Origin: Actinopolymorpha pittospori
GTDB taxonomy: Bacteria; Actinomycetota; Actinomycetes; Propionibacteriales; Actinopolymorphaceae
Assembly: GCF_014873875.1 (NCBI RefSeq)
Contig: NZ_JADBEM010000001.1
Span: 5,394,001 to 5,458,000 of the forward strand
Reading direction: 5' to 3'
DNA length: 64,000 bases
The notes under the pieces are model-generated. The model saw only the letters and a list, made by a program, of their open reading frames with translations. It ran no database searches and had not been told where the DNA came from. Shown piece after piece: positions 16,566 through 26,265 of the stretch. The position numbers and the translations under genes are program-made. Numbering within the stretch: position 1 is the first letter of the stretch; every line of letters starts with the position of its first letter.

Positions 16566-17333
16566 CTACCAGTTGATCTCGGCCGTCAGGAAGGGTTGGC
16601 CCTCGGGAGCTTCCTTGCGAGCCTGGAGGATCCGCTTGGCGGGTGCGCCGACCGGTACACGTAGTGGAGGCTCGCTCTGCTCGATCGTGTCGGCCACGGT
16701 GGCGGCTACCTCCTCGGGTGTGACGGAGTCGCCCCGGAGCGCGGGGAGTGCCTCGTACAGCGGGGTGTAGGGGTCGTTCTCCTTCAGGAACACCTTGGCC
16801 CGCTCACCGCCGCCGGTGGAGACCACGCCGGGCTGCACGACGCTCACCTTGATGCCGAAGTGACCGGTCTCGATGGCGAGGGTCTCGGCGAGCGCTTCCA
16901 GCGCCCACTTGCTGGCGCCGTACGGGCCGATCATCGGCAGCACCAGTCGCCCCTGGATACTGGACACGAACACGAGGCGGCCCGCCCCTCGTTCCCGCAT
17001 GGCCGGAAGCACGCTCTGTGCCACCCGCAGCGCTCCGAAGGTGTTGAGTTGGAAGAGGTGTTCGACCTCTGAGAGCGGGACGCTCTCCAGCGGCGCGCGC
17101 ACCGTCGCACCGGCATTGCTGACCAGCACGTCGATGTCGCCCGCGTCCCGAACGGCCTGGTCGACGGTCTCCTGGACGGTGACGTCAAGGCGGAGGCGTT
17201 GGTCGACAGGCAGGTCAGCCAGCGCTTCCGGACGGCGCGCGGTAGCGATCACCCGGTGACCCCGGCTGGACAGCTCGATCGCGATGGCCCGGCCGATGCC
17301 TTTGGACGCACCGGTGATGAGTACAGATGACAT
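16566..17333 (-). CDS. Short-chain dehydrogenase/reductase
   Basis: A 255-residue SDR: cofactor motif TGASKGIG (residues 7-14), SNAG in DVLVSNAGATV, catalytic serine in VFVSSIQGR and YGASK with Tyr and Lys. Probably an NADP-dependent carbonyl reductase. It lies 37 bases after the MDR-type oxidoreductase on the same strand and is the last gene of a three-gene redox operon with the NmrA-like protein. Confidence 0.9.
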   Translation of the reverse strand: MSSVLITGASKGIGRAIAIELSSRGHRVIATARRPEALADLPVDQRLRLDVTVQETVDQAVRDAGDIDVLVSNAGATVRAPLESVPLSEVEHLFQLNTFGALRVAQSVLPAMRERGAGRLVFVSSIQGRLVLPMIGPYGASKWALEALAETLAIETGHFGIKVSVVQPGVVSTGGGERAKVFLKENDPYTPLYEALPALRGDSVTPEEVAATVADTIEQSEPPLRVPVGAPAKRILQARKEAPEGQPFLTAEINW

Positions 17334-17370
17334 CTGGGATTCTCCTCAATCACGAATTCGTGGCCCGAAG

Positions 17371-18396
17371 TCAGGGATGGCTGATCCACACCAGAAGCTT
17401 GCCTGTGTTGGAACCGTCGAAGAGCATCTGGAGTACGCCCGGTGCCGCGGTCAGCCCATTGACCACGTGCTCCCGGCTGCGCAGTTCCCCGTTGCGAAGC
17501 CGGGGCAGCAGATCGGCTTCGATCTCATCGAAGCGGGCCTCGTGATCGGCGTAGATGAAACCTTCCATCCTGGCCCTGTTGGGCAACAGGTGAAACCAGT
17601 TGTCCAGCGGGGCAGGACCGCGTCCGCCCTCGTACCGGGAGATCGCACCGCACAGGACGACACGGACGTTGACCGCCACGTGGGGGAGTATCGCGTCGAG
17701 CGTCGCGCCGCCGACATTGTCGAAGATCACGTCGACCCCGTCAGGACACAGTCGGGCGCACGCTGCCGACACGTCCTCCTCTCGGTAGTTGATGCAGTCC
17801 TCGGCGCCGATCTCGCACACCCACTCGCACTTGGCCGCGGTTCCGGCCACGCCAATCACCCGTGCGCCAGCGGCGACCGCGAGCTGAACGGCGATCGAAC
17901 CAACGCCGCCGGCGGCCGCGGTGACGACGACCGTCTCTCCCTTGCGCGGTTGTCCGATGTCGTGCAGTCCCACCCAGGCTGTCTGTCCGGCGATGCCCAA
18001 GATGTTCAGGGAGGCTTCCAACGGCACTCCGTCGGGGACCCGCCGCAGTGTCGCGCCGTCCACCACGGCATCCTCCTGCCAGCCCAGCGAGCCGCACACC
18101 CGATCTCCGACAGCGAAATCAGGATGCTCCGATGCGCTCACTGTGCCCGCGCCCAGCGCGCGCATGGCCTCGCCCAGCGGTGCCGGCGCAACGTAGCTCC
18201 GGGTGTCGTTCATCCAGCCCCGGGTGGCGACGTCCAGCGACATCCACTCGACCCTCCCCAGAACCTGTCCTGCGTCGAGCCGCGGTACGGGAACGTCGTC
18301 CTCGTAGCGCAGAACGCTGTCGTGGAGCGGCCCGGTGGGGGTCGCAGGGCGCTCCGCGAGAACGTACCGGCGGGTTCGCTTCGGACTGTCGGACAT
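17371..18396 (-). CDS. Zinc-independent MDR oxidoreductase (quinone/alkenal reductase type)
   Basis: A 341-residue medium-chain reductase related to leukotriene B4 dehydrogenases and CurA-like alkenal reductases. GQTAWVGLHDIGQPRKGETV leads into the NADPH motif AAAGGVGSIAVQLA. Zinc-ligand cysteines of alcohol dehydrogenases are absent. Likely reduces activated double bonds or quinones. It starts 11 bases after the NmrA-like gene, so the two are co-transcribed and probably share a stress-detoxification role. Confidence 0.88.
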   Translation of the reverse strand: MSDSPKRTRRYVLAERPATPTGPLHDSVLRYEDDVPVPRLDAGQVLGRVEWMSLDVATRGWMNDTRSYVAPAPLGEAMRALGAGTVSASEHPDFAVGDRVCGSLGWQEDAVVDGATLRRVPDGVPLEASLNILGIAGQTAWVGLHDIGQPRKGETVVVTAAAGGVGSIAVQLAVAAGARVIGVAGTAAKCEWVCEIGAEDCINYREEDVSAACARLCPDGVDVIFDNVGGATLDAILPHVAVNVRVVLCGAISRYEGGRGPAPLDNWFHLLPNRARMEGFIYADHEARFDEIEADLLPRLRNGELRSREHVVNGLTAAPGVLQMLFDGSNTGKLLVWISHP

Positions 18397-18407
18397 GTGT
18401 GTATCCC

Positions 18408-19313
18408 TTACTTTCCTGGCCGAGCGAGCTGCGCGCCGTCGAACGCCTGTCTGTTCTTCTCGACGAACTCCTCGACCCCCATGGGTGGCCTGCCGGTGAT
18501 GGTCTCGACGACGTCGTTGGTGCCGGCGAAGACACCGTTCTGGTAGTCGATCGCGACGTTTCGCAGGTGCTGTATCAGGTGCGGTGAATAGCCGCGGCCA
18601 CGAAGGATGTCAGCGAAGGTCGCCGGAGAGATCGGTTCGTACCGCACCGGTCTGCCGAGCGCCTTGGACACTCGAGCCGCAATCTTGTCGTGGTGGAGCT
18701 CCACCGGTCCGAAGATCGGGTACGTCCTGCCACCGTGCGCGGCGGGGTTCGCGAGAACGGCGGCAACCACACGCCCCAGGTCCTCCGCCGCGATCGGCGC
18801 GTGACGGCCGTCGCCCATGGGAAATCGAAGAACGCCGCCCTTCTCGTCGTACTCCCCGAACGTGGTCAGCCATTCGGCGAAGAAGGTCGGCCGTAGGTGG
18901 GTCACCTGTGCCGGGTACCTGTCGAGAAGGCGTTCCGCAAGCCAGTGTTGACGGGCGGCGTCACTCTTGGCTTCGCGGCGGGCGGAGATCTGCGACATGT
19001 TGACGATGGCGTCCACGCCGTTCTCGGCCGCCGCCTGGGCGAAGATGACGGTCGCCTCGATCAGACCTGGCGCGATCGGATGGACGAAGTACGCACTTCC
19101 CACGTCACGTGTCGCCGCGCCGACATCGTCCAGGTCGTGGAGGTCACCACGCACCACCTCGGCCCCGGCCGCCAGCTGCTCGGATCGCTCGTCCTCGCGG
19201 TGAACCAGAGCGCGTACCCGGAGCCCATCCCTCAGCAGAAGGCGGACCGCGTGGCCGCCCGTCTTGCCGGTGGCTCCCGTGACGAGAATCGACTTCTCAT
19301 GATCGGTGTCCAC
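18408..19313 (-). CDS. NmrA-like NAD(P)-binding protein
   Basis: A 301-residue atypical SDR. ILVTGATGKTGGHAVRLLL is the nucleotide-binding motif, and there is no canonical YxxxK active site in the usual place, as in NmrA/QOR2-type redox sensors and quinone reductases. GTG 19313 is preferred because GGGAGG lies 6 bases upstream; the frame extends further but adds poor residues. First gene of the three-gene operon, divergent from the CGNR regulator. Confidence 0.85.
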   Translation of the reverse strand: MDTDHEKSILVTGATGKTGGHAVRLLLRDGLRVRALVHREDERSEQLAAGAEVVRGDLHDLDDVGAATRDVGSAYFVHPIAPGLIEATVIFAQAAAENGVDAIVNMSQISARREAKSDAARQHWLAERLLDRYPAQVTHLRPTFFAEWLTTFGEYDEKGGVLRFPMGDGRHAPIAAEDLGRVVAAVLANPAAHGGRTYPIFGPVELHHDKIAARVSKALGRPVRYEPISPATFADILRGRGYSPHLIQHLRNVAIDYQNGVFAGTNDVVETITGRPPMGVEEFVEKNRQAFDGAQLARPGK

Positions 19314-19571
19314 TTGGCCTCCCGAAACTCTGCTTGATCGGTGTGACAAGAGCCGGAACGCTCTGGTCACCGCGATCGCCGCTGAGGCGCCGCTCTGTTG
19401 CGCGTTCCAGGTACTCCAGCGAAGAGCACGACATAACCGTAACCCGATTGCCTATGTCGGGCAAGCGCCGGTGCGACGTCGCGATCGCTCCGTACTTCAG
19501 GGCTCCACGTCTCCGTTGATCGACATACGCATAGTTCGCACGGTTCTGTCTCCCAGGGGTACGCTGGCGGG

Positions 19572-20138
19572 GTGATCTCCTGGCCCGCCACCCACCGCCA
19601 CGCGCTGACCGCCGCGCCGTCCGGCCTTGCCCTGGTACAGGAGCTGCTGAACACCAGCGCCGCCCGGAACGACCTGCTCGACGACATCCCCGGCGCCCTG
19701 GAGTGGGCCGAGACGGTTCTCGACTCCTACGCACAGACCACACATCGTGATCGACTCGAGGTGACCGTGGGCGCGGCCGACGTCGAAGCCCTGCGGGCGT
19801 TGCGGACCGACATCTTCAGCGTGATCAACGGGAGCACGGAAGGCCAAGGGCCGGATGTCCCGAAATCGGTGACGCTCGGGTTTTCCATCGCCGACGGCAA
19901 CGTGGACCTGCACCCGCGAGGTGACGGGTGGCGCGCGATCGCCGCGGCGGTGTACCTCGAATGCTTCATCGCCCAGCAGGACGGCACCTGGCGCAGACTC
20001 AAGACCTGCGCCAACCCGCGATGCGCCGCCGCCTTCTACGACCAGTCGAGAAACAACAGCGGGGTGTGGCACGACGTCAAGGTGTGCGGCAACGCGGCGA
20101 ACCTGCGTAAGTCGCGCGAACGACGGCGGCTCGCCTGA
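19572..20138 (+). CDS. CGNR zinc-finger regulator
   Basis: A 188-residue protein of the ABATE-CGNR type common in actinobacteria. The N-terminal domain (ALVQELLNTSAARNDLLDD) matches the ligand-sensing ABATE region; the C-terminus has LKTCANPRCAAAFYD and VCGNAANLRKSRERRR, the two halves of the CGNR zinc finger, with an A in place of the usual R after CGN. Predicted DNA-binding stress regulator. GTG 19572 is the start. It is divergent from the NmrA-led operon and is its best candidate regulator. Confidence 0.85.
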   Translation: MISWPATHRHALTAAPSGLALVQELLNTSAARNDLLDDIPGALEWAETVLDSYAQTTHRDRLEVTVGAADVEALRALRTDIFSVINGSTEGQGPDVPKSVTLGFSIADGNVDLHPRGDGWRAIAAAVYLECFIAQQDGTWRRLKTCANPRCAAAFYDQSRNNSGVWHDVKVCGNAANLRKSRERRRLA

Positions 20139-20225
20139 CTGCGACTCCCCGGCGACGAGGAACCGGTGTGCGCGGCCACGCCGCGCGGGACCTACCTAGC
20201 GGGGGAACTCGCCGGTCGCTCGGGT

Positions 20226-20303
20226 CTACTTCCTCCGACCCGTAATCAGCGCCACTGCCAAGATGAGCAGCACTATCACGACCATCGCGGCCATCGTTCC
20301 CAT
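20226..20303 (-). CDS. Small single-span membrane protein, 25 residues
   Basis: MGTMAAMVVIVLLILAVALI followed by TGRRK: one hydrophobic helix with a short basic tail, which predicts an N-out, C-in membrane peptide. GAAGAAGG lies directly before the first ATG; with the second or third ATG the spacing becomes more usual. Function unknown. Hydrophobicity plus the positive stop-transfer end make a real product plausible, but such frames also arise by chance. Confidence 0.4.
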   Translation of the reverse strand: MGTMAAMVVIVLLILAVALITGRRK

Positions 20304-20676
20304 CCTTCTTCAGCCGGCCAGCCGCCTCTCCCGCGTGCCGATCAGGACGCGGAGGCGTTGGGCATCTGTGCCGCCCAGCTCGGGGTGGCGGTCGTCCACC
20401 AGGAGTCGGAAGATCCCTGGTAGGGCTCCACTCGGAGCCCGTTGCGGGCGGTGATCCTCTCGTCCACGAGGACGGGAGCGAGCCGCCTCAAGCACGGTAG
20501 GTCCGGACTCGCTAGTAGTAAATCTCGAGCGGGTGTTTCTTAACGCGGGCCATACGGCATCTTTGTCCCGCTCGCTCCTCGTATCCCGGGCAGGTGAATC
20601 AGAAGTGAATGATCACGGGAAGGTGGGAGGCAAGTCGCCCTTGCGGGCAGGTCGGATGACCGCGTGCCGGGGTCCT
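20304..20676. other. Intergenic region with a short hairpin
   Basis: No convincing gene. GGGCTCC-ACTC-GGAGCCC at 20423-20440 is a perfect seven-base-pair hairpin with a tetraloop and may end transcription from the minus-strand MFS remnant or feed into the small membrane gene. The rest has no features I can support. Confidence 0.4.
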
Positions 20677-21117
20677 TCAGTTGGCCGCGGGCCGTGGGAG
20701 TGCGAAGGCGAGGAGCATGCCGGCCGCCAATCCCAGGCCGGCGACGAGGAATGCCAGTTTGTAGCCCTCGGTGAGCGCGGTGGGGGCACCTTCGGAGGTG
20801 CTCAGCAGTCGGCTCGTCAGACCCGAGGCGGCGGTGGCCATGACAGCGAGACCCATGGCGCCTCCCACCTGACGGGTGGTGTTGAGTAGCCCCGAGGCCA
20901 GGCCTGCCTGGTGCGAGGGCACGCCGTGGGTGGCTGCCATCGCCATCGCGCCGAATGACATGCCGATTCCGCAGCCGAAGAGGATCAGTGGTCCCAGCAC
21001 GGTGCTCAGGTATGCCTCGTGCGGTGTGAGCGCCCCGGCTATCCAGATGAGGCCCGCGGCGGCGACAGCCGTTCCCAGGATGAGTTGGTTGGGCTCCTGG
21101 ACCTCGTTAAGGCGCAC
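20677..21117 (-). pseudogene. C-terminal remnant of a DHA2-type MFS transporter
   Basis: About 140 residues with four to five hydrophobic segments, including FGAMAMAATHGVPSHQAGLA and SGLLNTTRQVGGAMGLAV, which are hallmarks of the last third of 14-helix EmrB/QacA exporters. The upstream two thirds are missing: the sequence before 21117 bears no match to the family and leads straight to the next gene. A start codon is available but a transporter fragment of this size cannot function alone. Confidence 0.8.
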
Positions 21118-21189
21118 GCTCCCGGCGAGGGTGCTGAATGAGACAGGGAGCCATCGACCACCACAGATCCGGGCGCGAGCTTCAGGGCT

Positions 21190-21888
21190 TCAGACGGTCC
21201 CGGTGTAGTAGTCGCAGTGCTGGCGGAACCCCGCTTTCGTGAGTTCTGCCTCCAGTCCGCTGTCGTCTGCCTTCTGGTTGACGACGATCGCGGCGCAGCC
21301 GAGCTTCGGCGCCTCCTCGACCGCGGCGGGAAGTGCTCGTGCCGCTTCTGTGGGGGCCGGCAGGAACAGGATCGGACCGGGCGGTGCGTAAACCGGAGGC
21401 GCGCCGACAGTAAGCGCGGCGGCGCCAGGAAGTTCAACCTCGACACCAGCCTGGCCGCCCCCTGAGCCCTCCAACTCCACAAGCCACCAGGACTCGGCCA
21501 ACTCCAAGCCGACGCTGCGCGCGAACTCGCCTCGTTCACGTTCGTAGGTCGGACAGACGAACCTCACCGCGGCGCCAGCACAGTCGGCGGCGAGGGCGTC
21601 CCACAACGCCTGACCATCTCGGTTGGCCCCATGGTCTTCGGGAACGTAGGCATCGTCGATGAGCCACCCATCTCCCCGCGGTGCGGCGATCAGAACAGAC
21701 GCATCGGTTCGGTAGCCCTTGCCGCCAGCGTCCATGAGGAGGTGCTCGATGAACGCTCGGTGCGTTTTCGCGGCCTCAGGCGCAGGGCGCCAGAAAATCG
21801 GAGCCTGCTCAACCAGTAGTTCTCGACGCCGGGTGAGTACGGTGACGGCCCAGTCGAGGTCCCTGACAGTCAATGCGTGCGCGGTCAT
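21190..21888 (-). CDS. GNAT-like N-acetyltransferase
   Basis: A 232-residue protein with acetyltransferase-like features: a charged first helix (LDWAVTVLTRRRELLVEQAP), LIAAPRGDGWLIDDAYVPED in the central strands, and RFVCPTYERERGEFARSVG then LELAESWWLVEL resembling the acetyl-CoA-binding helix and last strand. The C-terminal 80 residues (APPGPILFLPAPTEAARALP) look like a second, degenerate copy. Substrate unknown. ATG 21888 is chosen over an upstream ATG in poor context. Confidence 0.6.
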   Translation of the reverse strand: MTAHALTVRDLDWAVTVLTRRRELLVEQAPIFWRPAPEAAKTHRAFIEHLLMDAGGKGYRTDASVLIAAPRGDGWLIDDAYVPEDHGANRDGQALWDALAADCAGAAVRFVCPTYERERGEFARSVGLELAESWWLVELEGSGGGQAGVEVELPGAAALTVGAPPVYAPPGPILFLPAPTEAARALPAAVEEAPKLGCAAIVVNQKADDSGLEAELTKAGFRQHCDYYTGTV

Positions 21889-22359
21889 TGACTCATCGTA
21901 TCGAGCAGTACAGCGCGCGCCCATCGCTCAGGCTGGGCAGTCCTCGCCGCCCCGCGCCTGGCCGACTACGCGTTCGCGGCAGTGTCGGTGGCGAACATGT
22001 CGGCCCTCGCGACGGCTACCGCCTGCGCCTGCTCATCGAGTCCGTCCCGTGCACCGGACTGGTGTGCGAGTCGTCCTGATGGCAAGCGCGCTTACCTGGG
22101 CCTGGTAGCGGCCTGTCGCGCGAGCAGCAGCCCGACCCGAACGGCGACGAACCTCGCGACGCCAGCGACAACGCTGGCCGAGGTACGCGAGCAGTGCGCC
22201 CTCGTGCTCGTCGACGTCTCCGTCACGGGCAAGGACGGGCAGTGCGGCGGCGATCGCCTTCCCCTCGCGGCTGCGGAGCACAAGCGCAAGGATCGTCATC
22301 GCGAGGAAGCAGGGGAGCGGATGGCGACCGAGGCGACAGCCACGTGGTGGGGCGTGTCG
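21889..22359. other. Gene-poor 470-base gap
   Basis: Several frames are open here because of the high GC content, but none has a credible start or family resemblance. I see no gene, RNA or clear terminator. It separates the acetyltransferase from the end of the ABC importer operon. Confidence 0.4.
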
Positions 22360-23217
22360 CTACCGTACAGCGCCGGCGGTCATGCCTCGGATGAACTGTC
22401 GCTGGAGCGCGACGTAGACGATGATGATCGGCACGATGGCCGTCGACAGGCCTGCGAAGTAGTAGGGCCACTCGACGTGGTACTGGTAGAAGAACGTCTG
22501 CAGCCCGAGCGGCAGTGTCATGAGGTCCTGGTTGTGGATGAAGATCAGGGCGAGGAAGAACTCGTTCCAGGCGTGGACAAAGGCAAGGATCCCGACCGTC
22601 GCGATGCCGGGCCGCGAGATCGGTAGCACCACCCGAAGGAACGCCGAGAGGTCGGAGCAGCCGTCTATCCGTGCCGCGTCGGTGAGTTCGCTCGGGATGG
22701 TGGCGAAGAACGCCCGAAGCAAGTAGATCGAGAGCGGCATGGCGCCGGCGGCGTACGGCAGCACCAGCGCCCAGTAGGTGTCGATCAGGTGGAGCTCGGC
22801 GACGATGACATAGAGCGGAATGATGCTGATAGGTGCTGGCACGATGAGCAGGATCGCGAACAGCAGGAAGAGACCGTTGCGCCAGCGGAATCGGAACCTT
22901 GCGAACGCGTAGCCGGCGAGCGAGGCGAGCACCAGAGTGAGGCCCGTCGTGAGCACGGCGACGACGAGGCTGTTGAGCATGAACCGCGGGATGCGTGCCT
23001 GTGTCCAGGCATAGGTGTAGTTACCGAGGACGAGGTGTTCGGGCAGCCACCATGGGTTGGTGAAGAAGTCAGCCTGTGTCTTGAAGGAGTTGAAGAACAC
23101 AGCAAGGAGCGGGTACACGACCGCGAGGGTGAACACCGCGAGCACCGTTACCGAGGCGATCCTTACGACGCGGGGGAGGACTGGGTGCTCGTGGGCGAGC
23201 GCGCTGGACTTAGCCAT
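22360..23217 (-). CDS. Carbohydrate ABC transporter permease, MalG type
   Basis: A 285-residue inner-membrane permease with six helices. The EAA loop that docks the ATPase reads ELTDAARIDGCSDLSAFLRV, with the G conserved. The C-terminus IRGMTAGAVR is typical of CUT1 MalG-type subunits. Overlaps the upstream permease by 8 bases. The substrate is probably a sugar or sugar derivative by family, but nothing nearby fixes it. No ATPase is encoded, as is usual where one MsiK-like ATPase serves many importers. Confidence 0.92.
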   Translation of the reverse strand: MAKSSALAHEHPVLPRVVRIASVTVLAVFTLAVVYPLLAVFFNSFKTQADFFTNPWWLPEHLVLGNYTYAWTQARIPRFMLNSLVVAVLTTGLTLVLASLAGYAFARFRFRWRNGLFLLFAILLIVPAPISIIPLYVIVAELHLIDTYWALVLPYAAGAMPLSIYLLRAFFATIPSELTDAARIDGCSDLSAFLRVVLPISRPGIATVGILAFVHAWNEFFLALIFIHNQDLMTLPLGLQTFFYQYHVEWPYYFAGLSTAIVPIIIVYVALQRQFIRGMTAGAVR

Positions 23218-24166
23218 GTTCTTGTCCTAGGAGCTGGCCACGCCGGCCGATGACGAGCAGCAGGGTCAGTGAGACGACGGAGACGAGGACGAGCTGGACG
23301 ACAGACAGCGCCGACGAGTAGCCGAAGTGATAGAACTGGAACGCCTGCTTGTAGATCTCCATCATGGCGACGTTGGTGGCATTGACCGGCCCTCCCTCTG
23401 TCATGACGTAAACGACGTCGAAGACGTTGAAGGCGCCAGAGGCGGCCAGCACGAGGTTGATGAGTGAGATCGGCAGGATCAGCGGCAGCGTGATGTGCCT
23501 AAGCAGTCGCCAGGACGTGGCGCCGTCGATCCTCCCGGCTTCGTACAACTCCTGTGGGATGCTCTGCAGTCCCGCGAGGAAGATGATCATATGGAAGCCG
23601 AACCACTTCCAGATGTCGACGATCACCAGCGCCCACAAGGCGACCTTCTGGTCACCAAGCCAGTCCCGTTGCAGGTTCTCCAGCCCGAGGTGGCCGAACA
23701 TGCTGTTGAGGAGGCCTGCGTCGTAGTTGTAGATCCATGACCAGAGCAGGCCAACGACGACGAAGGACAGCACTACGGGTAGAAACAGCGCCGTACGGAA
23801 GATCGCTCGTGCCGGTAGGACCTGGTTCATGGCCAGTGCGAGCCCAAGGCTGAGTACGAGCTTGCCCACGACAGTGCCGACGGCGTACTGGACGTTGTGG
23901 AGAATCGCTGTCCAGTACTCCCGGTCTCCGAAGGCCTGGGCGTAGTTGTGTAGGCCGTTGAAGACCGGGTCGCCCGAGCCGTCCCACGAGGTGAAGCTCA
24001 GCCCAAGCGCAACCGCGACCGGGAGCAGAGTGAACAGCGCAAAGACTGCTAGTGCTGGGGCGACCCAGAAGTACGGCACGATACCGAGGAGTCGCGGTCG
24101 CGGGGCCGGATCTGGGGTGGCTAGCTGTGGCGATGGCGCACGGCTTCGCTCCGTCGTGCTGCTCAT
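23210..24166 (-). CDS. Carbohydrate ABC transporter permease, MalF type
   Basis: A 318-residue permease of the CUT1 family with an N-terminal cytoplasmic tail and six helices. The EAA motif is ELYEAGRIDGATSWRLLRHI. ATG 24166 overlaps the stop of the binding-protein gene (ATGA at 24163-24166), showing tight translational coupling. Partner of the MalG-type subunit in one importer. Confidence 0.92.
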   Translation of the reverse strand: MSSTTERSRAPSPQLATPDPAPRPRLLGIVPYFWVAPALAVFALFTLLPVAVALGLSFTSWDGSGDPVFNGLHNYAQAFGDREYWTAILHNVQYAVGTVVGKLVLSLGLALAMNQVLPARAIFRTALFLPVVLSFVVVGLLWSWIYNYDAGLLNSMFGHLGLENLQRDWLGDQKVALWALVIVDIWKWFGFHMIIFLAGLQSIPQELYEAGRIDGATSWRLLRHITLPLILPISLINLVLAASGAFNVFDVVYVMTEGGPVNATNVAMMEIYKQAFQFYHFGYSSALSVVQLVLVSVVSLTLLLVIGRRGQLLGQEHG

Positions 24167-25524
24167 GCGAACTTCCAGCCGCCCTGCTGGACTTTCTGCC
24201 ACGTGGCCTGGATGTCGGCGGCCACCTGTTCGGCGTTCTTGCTCCCGGCTACTCCGGCCTGAATACCTTGCTGGAACGCAGCGGTGATCTCCGGGGGCCA
24301 GTACCAGTCGAGGTAGACCGTCATGTGGTCGATGTACTTCGCCGCGTCCTTCGCTGCTGGGTCGTCGGAGCCCTGTGCGTTGGCGTTGGTAGTGAAGGCG
24401 CCATGGTTGTCCTTGACGAGGTAACTCGCGGATGCATCGGAGCTGAGGTAGTCGATGAGTTTGAGGGCAGCCGTCCTGGATTCCTCGGAGATGCCCTTGT
24501 AGAGGCAGAGCGGGCTGCCTGGCCCACCGGGAAACTGCGACGTCACTGACGCGTCTGACACCAGCCGGGGGATTACCTGAAGCCGCGGATCGACGGCGGC
24601 TGGGTGGTCTTGGCTGATTCCGCCGTAGTCACCACCGAGCCAGAACGCCGCTTTGCTTCGCTGCATGTTTGCCATCGACCCGTCAGTGTCGATGCTCAGG
24701 ACGTCCTTACTGAACAAGCCGTCACGGTGAAAGGCGAAGATGAGGTCCAGGGCCTCGACGACCTCGGGGTCAGTGAAGGATCCGTCACCCTTGAGGAGCG
24801 CGATCGTCTTCTCCTCGGACTTGTTCTTGGTCGTTTGGGCGTACGTCGTGAAGAACCACACCGGCCAGAGATAGACGTTCTTGCCCGGATGGGTGAACGC
24901 CGCGACGCCCTTCGTGGAGAGTTCCCCGCCGATGGCACGAAGATCATCGTAGGTGGCCGGGTAATCGGCGCCGATCTGGTCGAGCAGCTTCTTGTTGTAA
25001 AGGATCATGAAGCCGCCTTGGCCACCGGTTGGAATACCCCAGAGCTTGCCGTTGATGGTGTACGTCTTGGGGCCAAGCGGGCGGAACCTGTCGGTGTAGT
25101 CAAGGTCGAGTGGCAGCAGTGTGCCGTTGGTGGCGTACCGCCGGATGTCCTGGCCGTTCAGTAGCAGCACGTCTAGGGGTTGCTTGGCCTTCTGTGCGGC
25201 TGTGAACAACGCGACGAACCGCTCCGAGGGGAAGTACTGGTACTTCGTCTCGACGCCCTCGCGCTTCTTGTAGTCGTCGAGGAGTTTGGTGAATCCCCTT
25301 CCCGGATTTGGCTGGGCGACACCGATCATCGAGAGCCGGTCGGTCTTCGTGCTGCCGCCGGTGCGAGGCTTGCCCAGTTCGCCGCTCGACCCGCAGCCGG
25401 CAAGCAGTGTTGTCGCGCCGCCGAGTCCAACACCGGCGACGCCGGCGCTGGCGAGCGCAGCCCGGCCGAGGAAGACCCGGCGGGTTGAGCCGGTTGGCCG
25501 CTGGGTCGTGGGGGATTCGCTCAT
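24163..25524 (-). CDS. Extracellular solute-binding lipoprotein, family 1
   Basis: A 453-residue binding protein. The N-terminus has STRRVFLGRAALASAG, a twin-arginine-like start, and a lipobox TLLAGC followed by GSSGELGK, so it is probably exported and lipid-anchored outside the membrane. The body is a periplasmic-binding fold of sugar-binding type (RFVALFTAAQKAKQPLDVLL). First gene of the importer operon. ATG 25524 is chosen because the signal peptide begins there. Confidence 0.92.
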   Translation of the reverse strand: MSESPTTQRPTGSTRRVFLGRAALASAGVAGVGLGGATTLLAGCGSSGELGKPRTGGSTKTDRLSMIGVAQPNPGRGFTKLLDDYKKREGVETKYQYFPSERFVALFTAAQKAKQPLDVLLLNGQDIRRYATNGTLLPLDLDYTDRFRPLGPKTYTINGKLWGIPTGGQGGFMILYNKKLLDQIGADYPATYDDLRAIGGELSTKGVAAFTHPGKNVYLWPVWFFTTYAQTTKNKSEEKTIALLKGDGSFTDPEVVEALDLIFAFHRDGLFSKDVLSIDTDGSMANMQRSKAAFWLGGDYGGISQDHPAAVDPRLQVIPRLVSDASVTSQFPGGPGSPLCLYKGISEESRTAALKLIDYLSSDASASYLVKDNHGAFTTNANAQGSDDPAAKDAAKYIDHMTVYLDWYWPPEITAAFQQGIQAGVAGSKNAEQVAADIQATWQKVQQGGWKFA

Positions 25525-26265
25525 GAGTGCACGTCCGCTCGACTCGTCTGGTGGTCGACGACGCTCGCCCGCAAAGGCAGGGCGACGCTGCCGCCCGATA
25601 ATGTGCCGGTCTGTGCTGGCCGAACCGCCGGATGTGTTGCGCCGGCATTCGATTGCCAAAAGAGAAGCACAGCACTAGGTGTGATGACAAGGTCCAAGCT
25701 GGCCACGCTGTCTGCGGGTGTCAGAGGTTGACTGCACATCCAGTCTGTATTCTCGATCGCCCCTTGACGCTGCGTTTCTAGAGCGTGATCCGCATGGCGT
25801 TCGTGCCGCCGGGACGTGCCTCGTTGAGCAATTCACCAAGGGTGATAACGCGCTGGCGCCTCCGCAGGTCGTCCGCCCCGCGTCGGCGCGGCGAGGATCC
25901 GTGCAACTGCAAGGACGCTCCACAAGATCATTAGGCCATGTACCTGCGCTTTGCCCGCAGCGCACGCCGTAACCGGCGCTGGACCCTCGGCTCTGCGCTG
26001 TTTCGTGTCACGAACCGCGTCACAGCGCAAGACGCGTGGCGAGACGACGAGCGGCATCGGCATGAAGAGGAGCCGAGGACGGCTGGCTGATAGGGAGGCC
26101 TGCCGGCGCGCAGCCTCCTCGCCTGGCCCGGCGGATGGGAGGGGATGGGTAGGTAGGGGTAGTCCCCGGGACCTCTCCGCACTGCCGGGCAGCTGCAGCC
26201 GACGCAGATGACAGTCAGCGACGACGGCACTCAAATTGCTTCAACGTGGTTGCTAGCATCCGGAA
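25525..26265. other. 740-base divergent intergenic region
   Basis: Holds the promoter of the importer operon on the minus strand and of the acetyltransferase on the plus strand. Open frames exist on both strands but have no start context and no resemblance to known proteins. No RNA gene was recognised. The length is unusual for this window and may hide a decayed gene. Confidence 0.35.

Noticed and set aside
25690..26260. Possible decayed gene in the 740-base gap
   Set aside because: No frame shows family motifs or a start context, so no gene is claimed.
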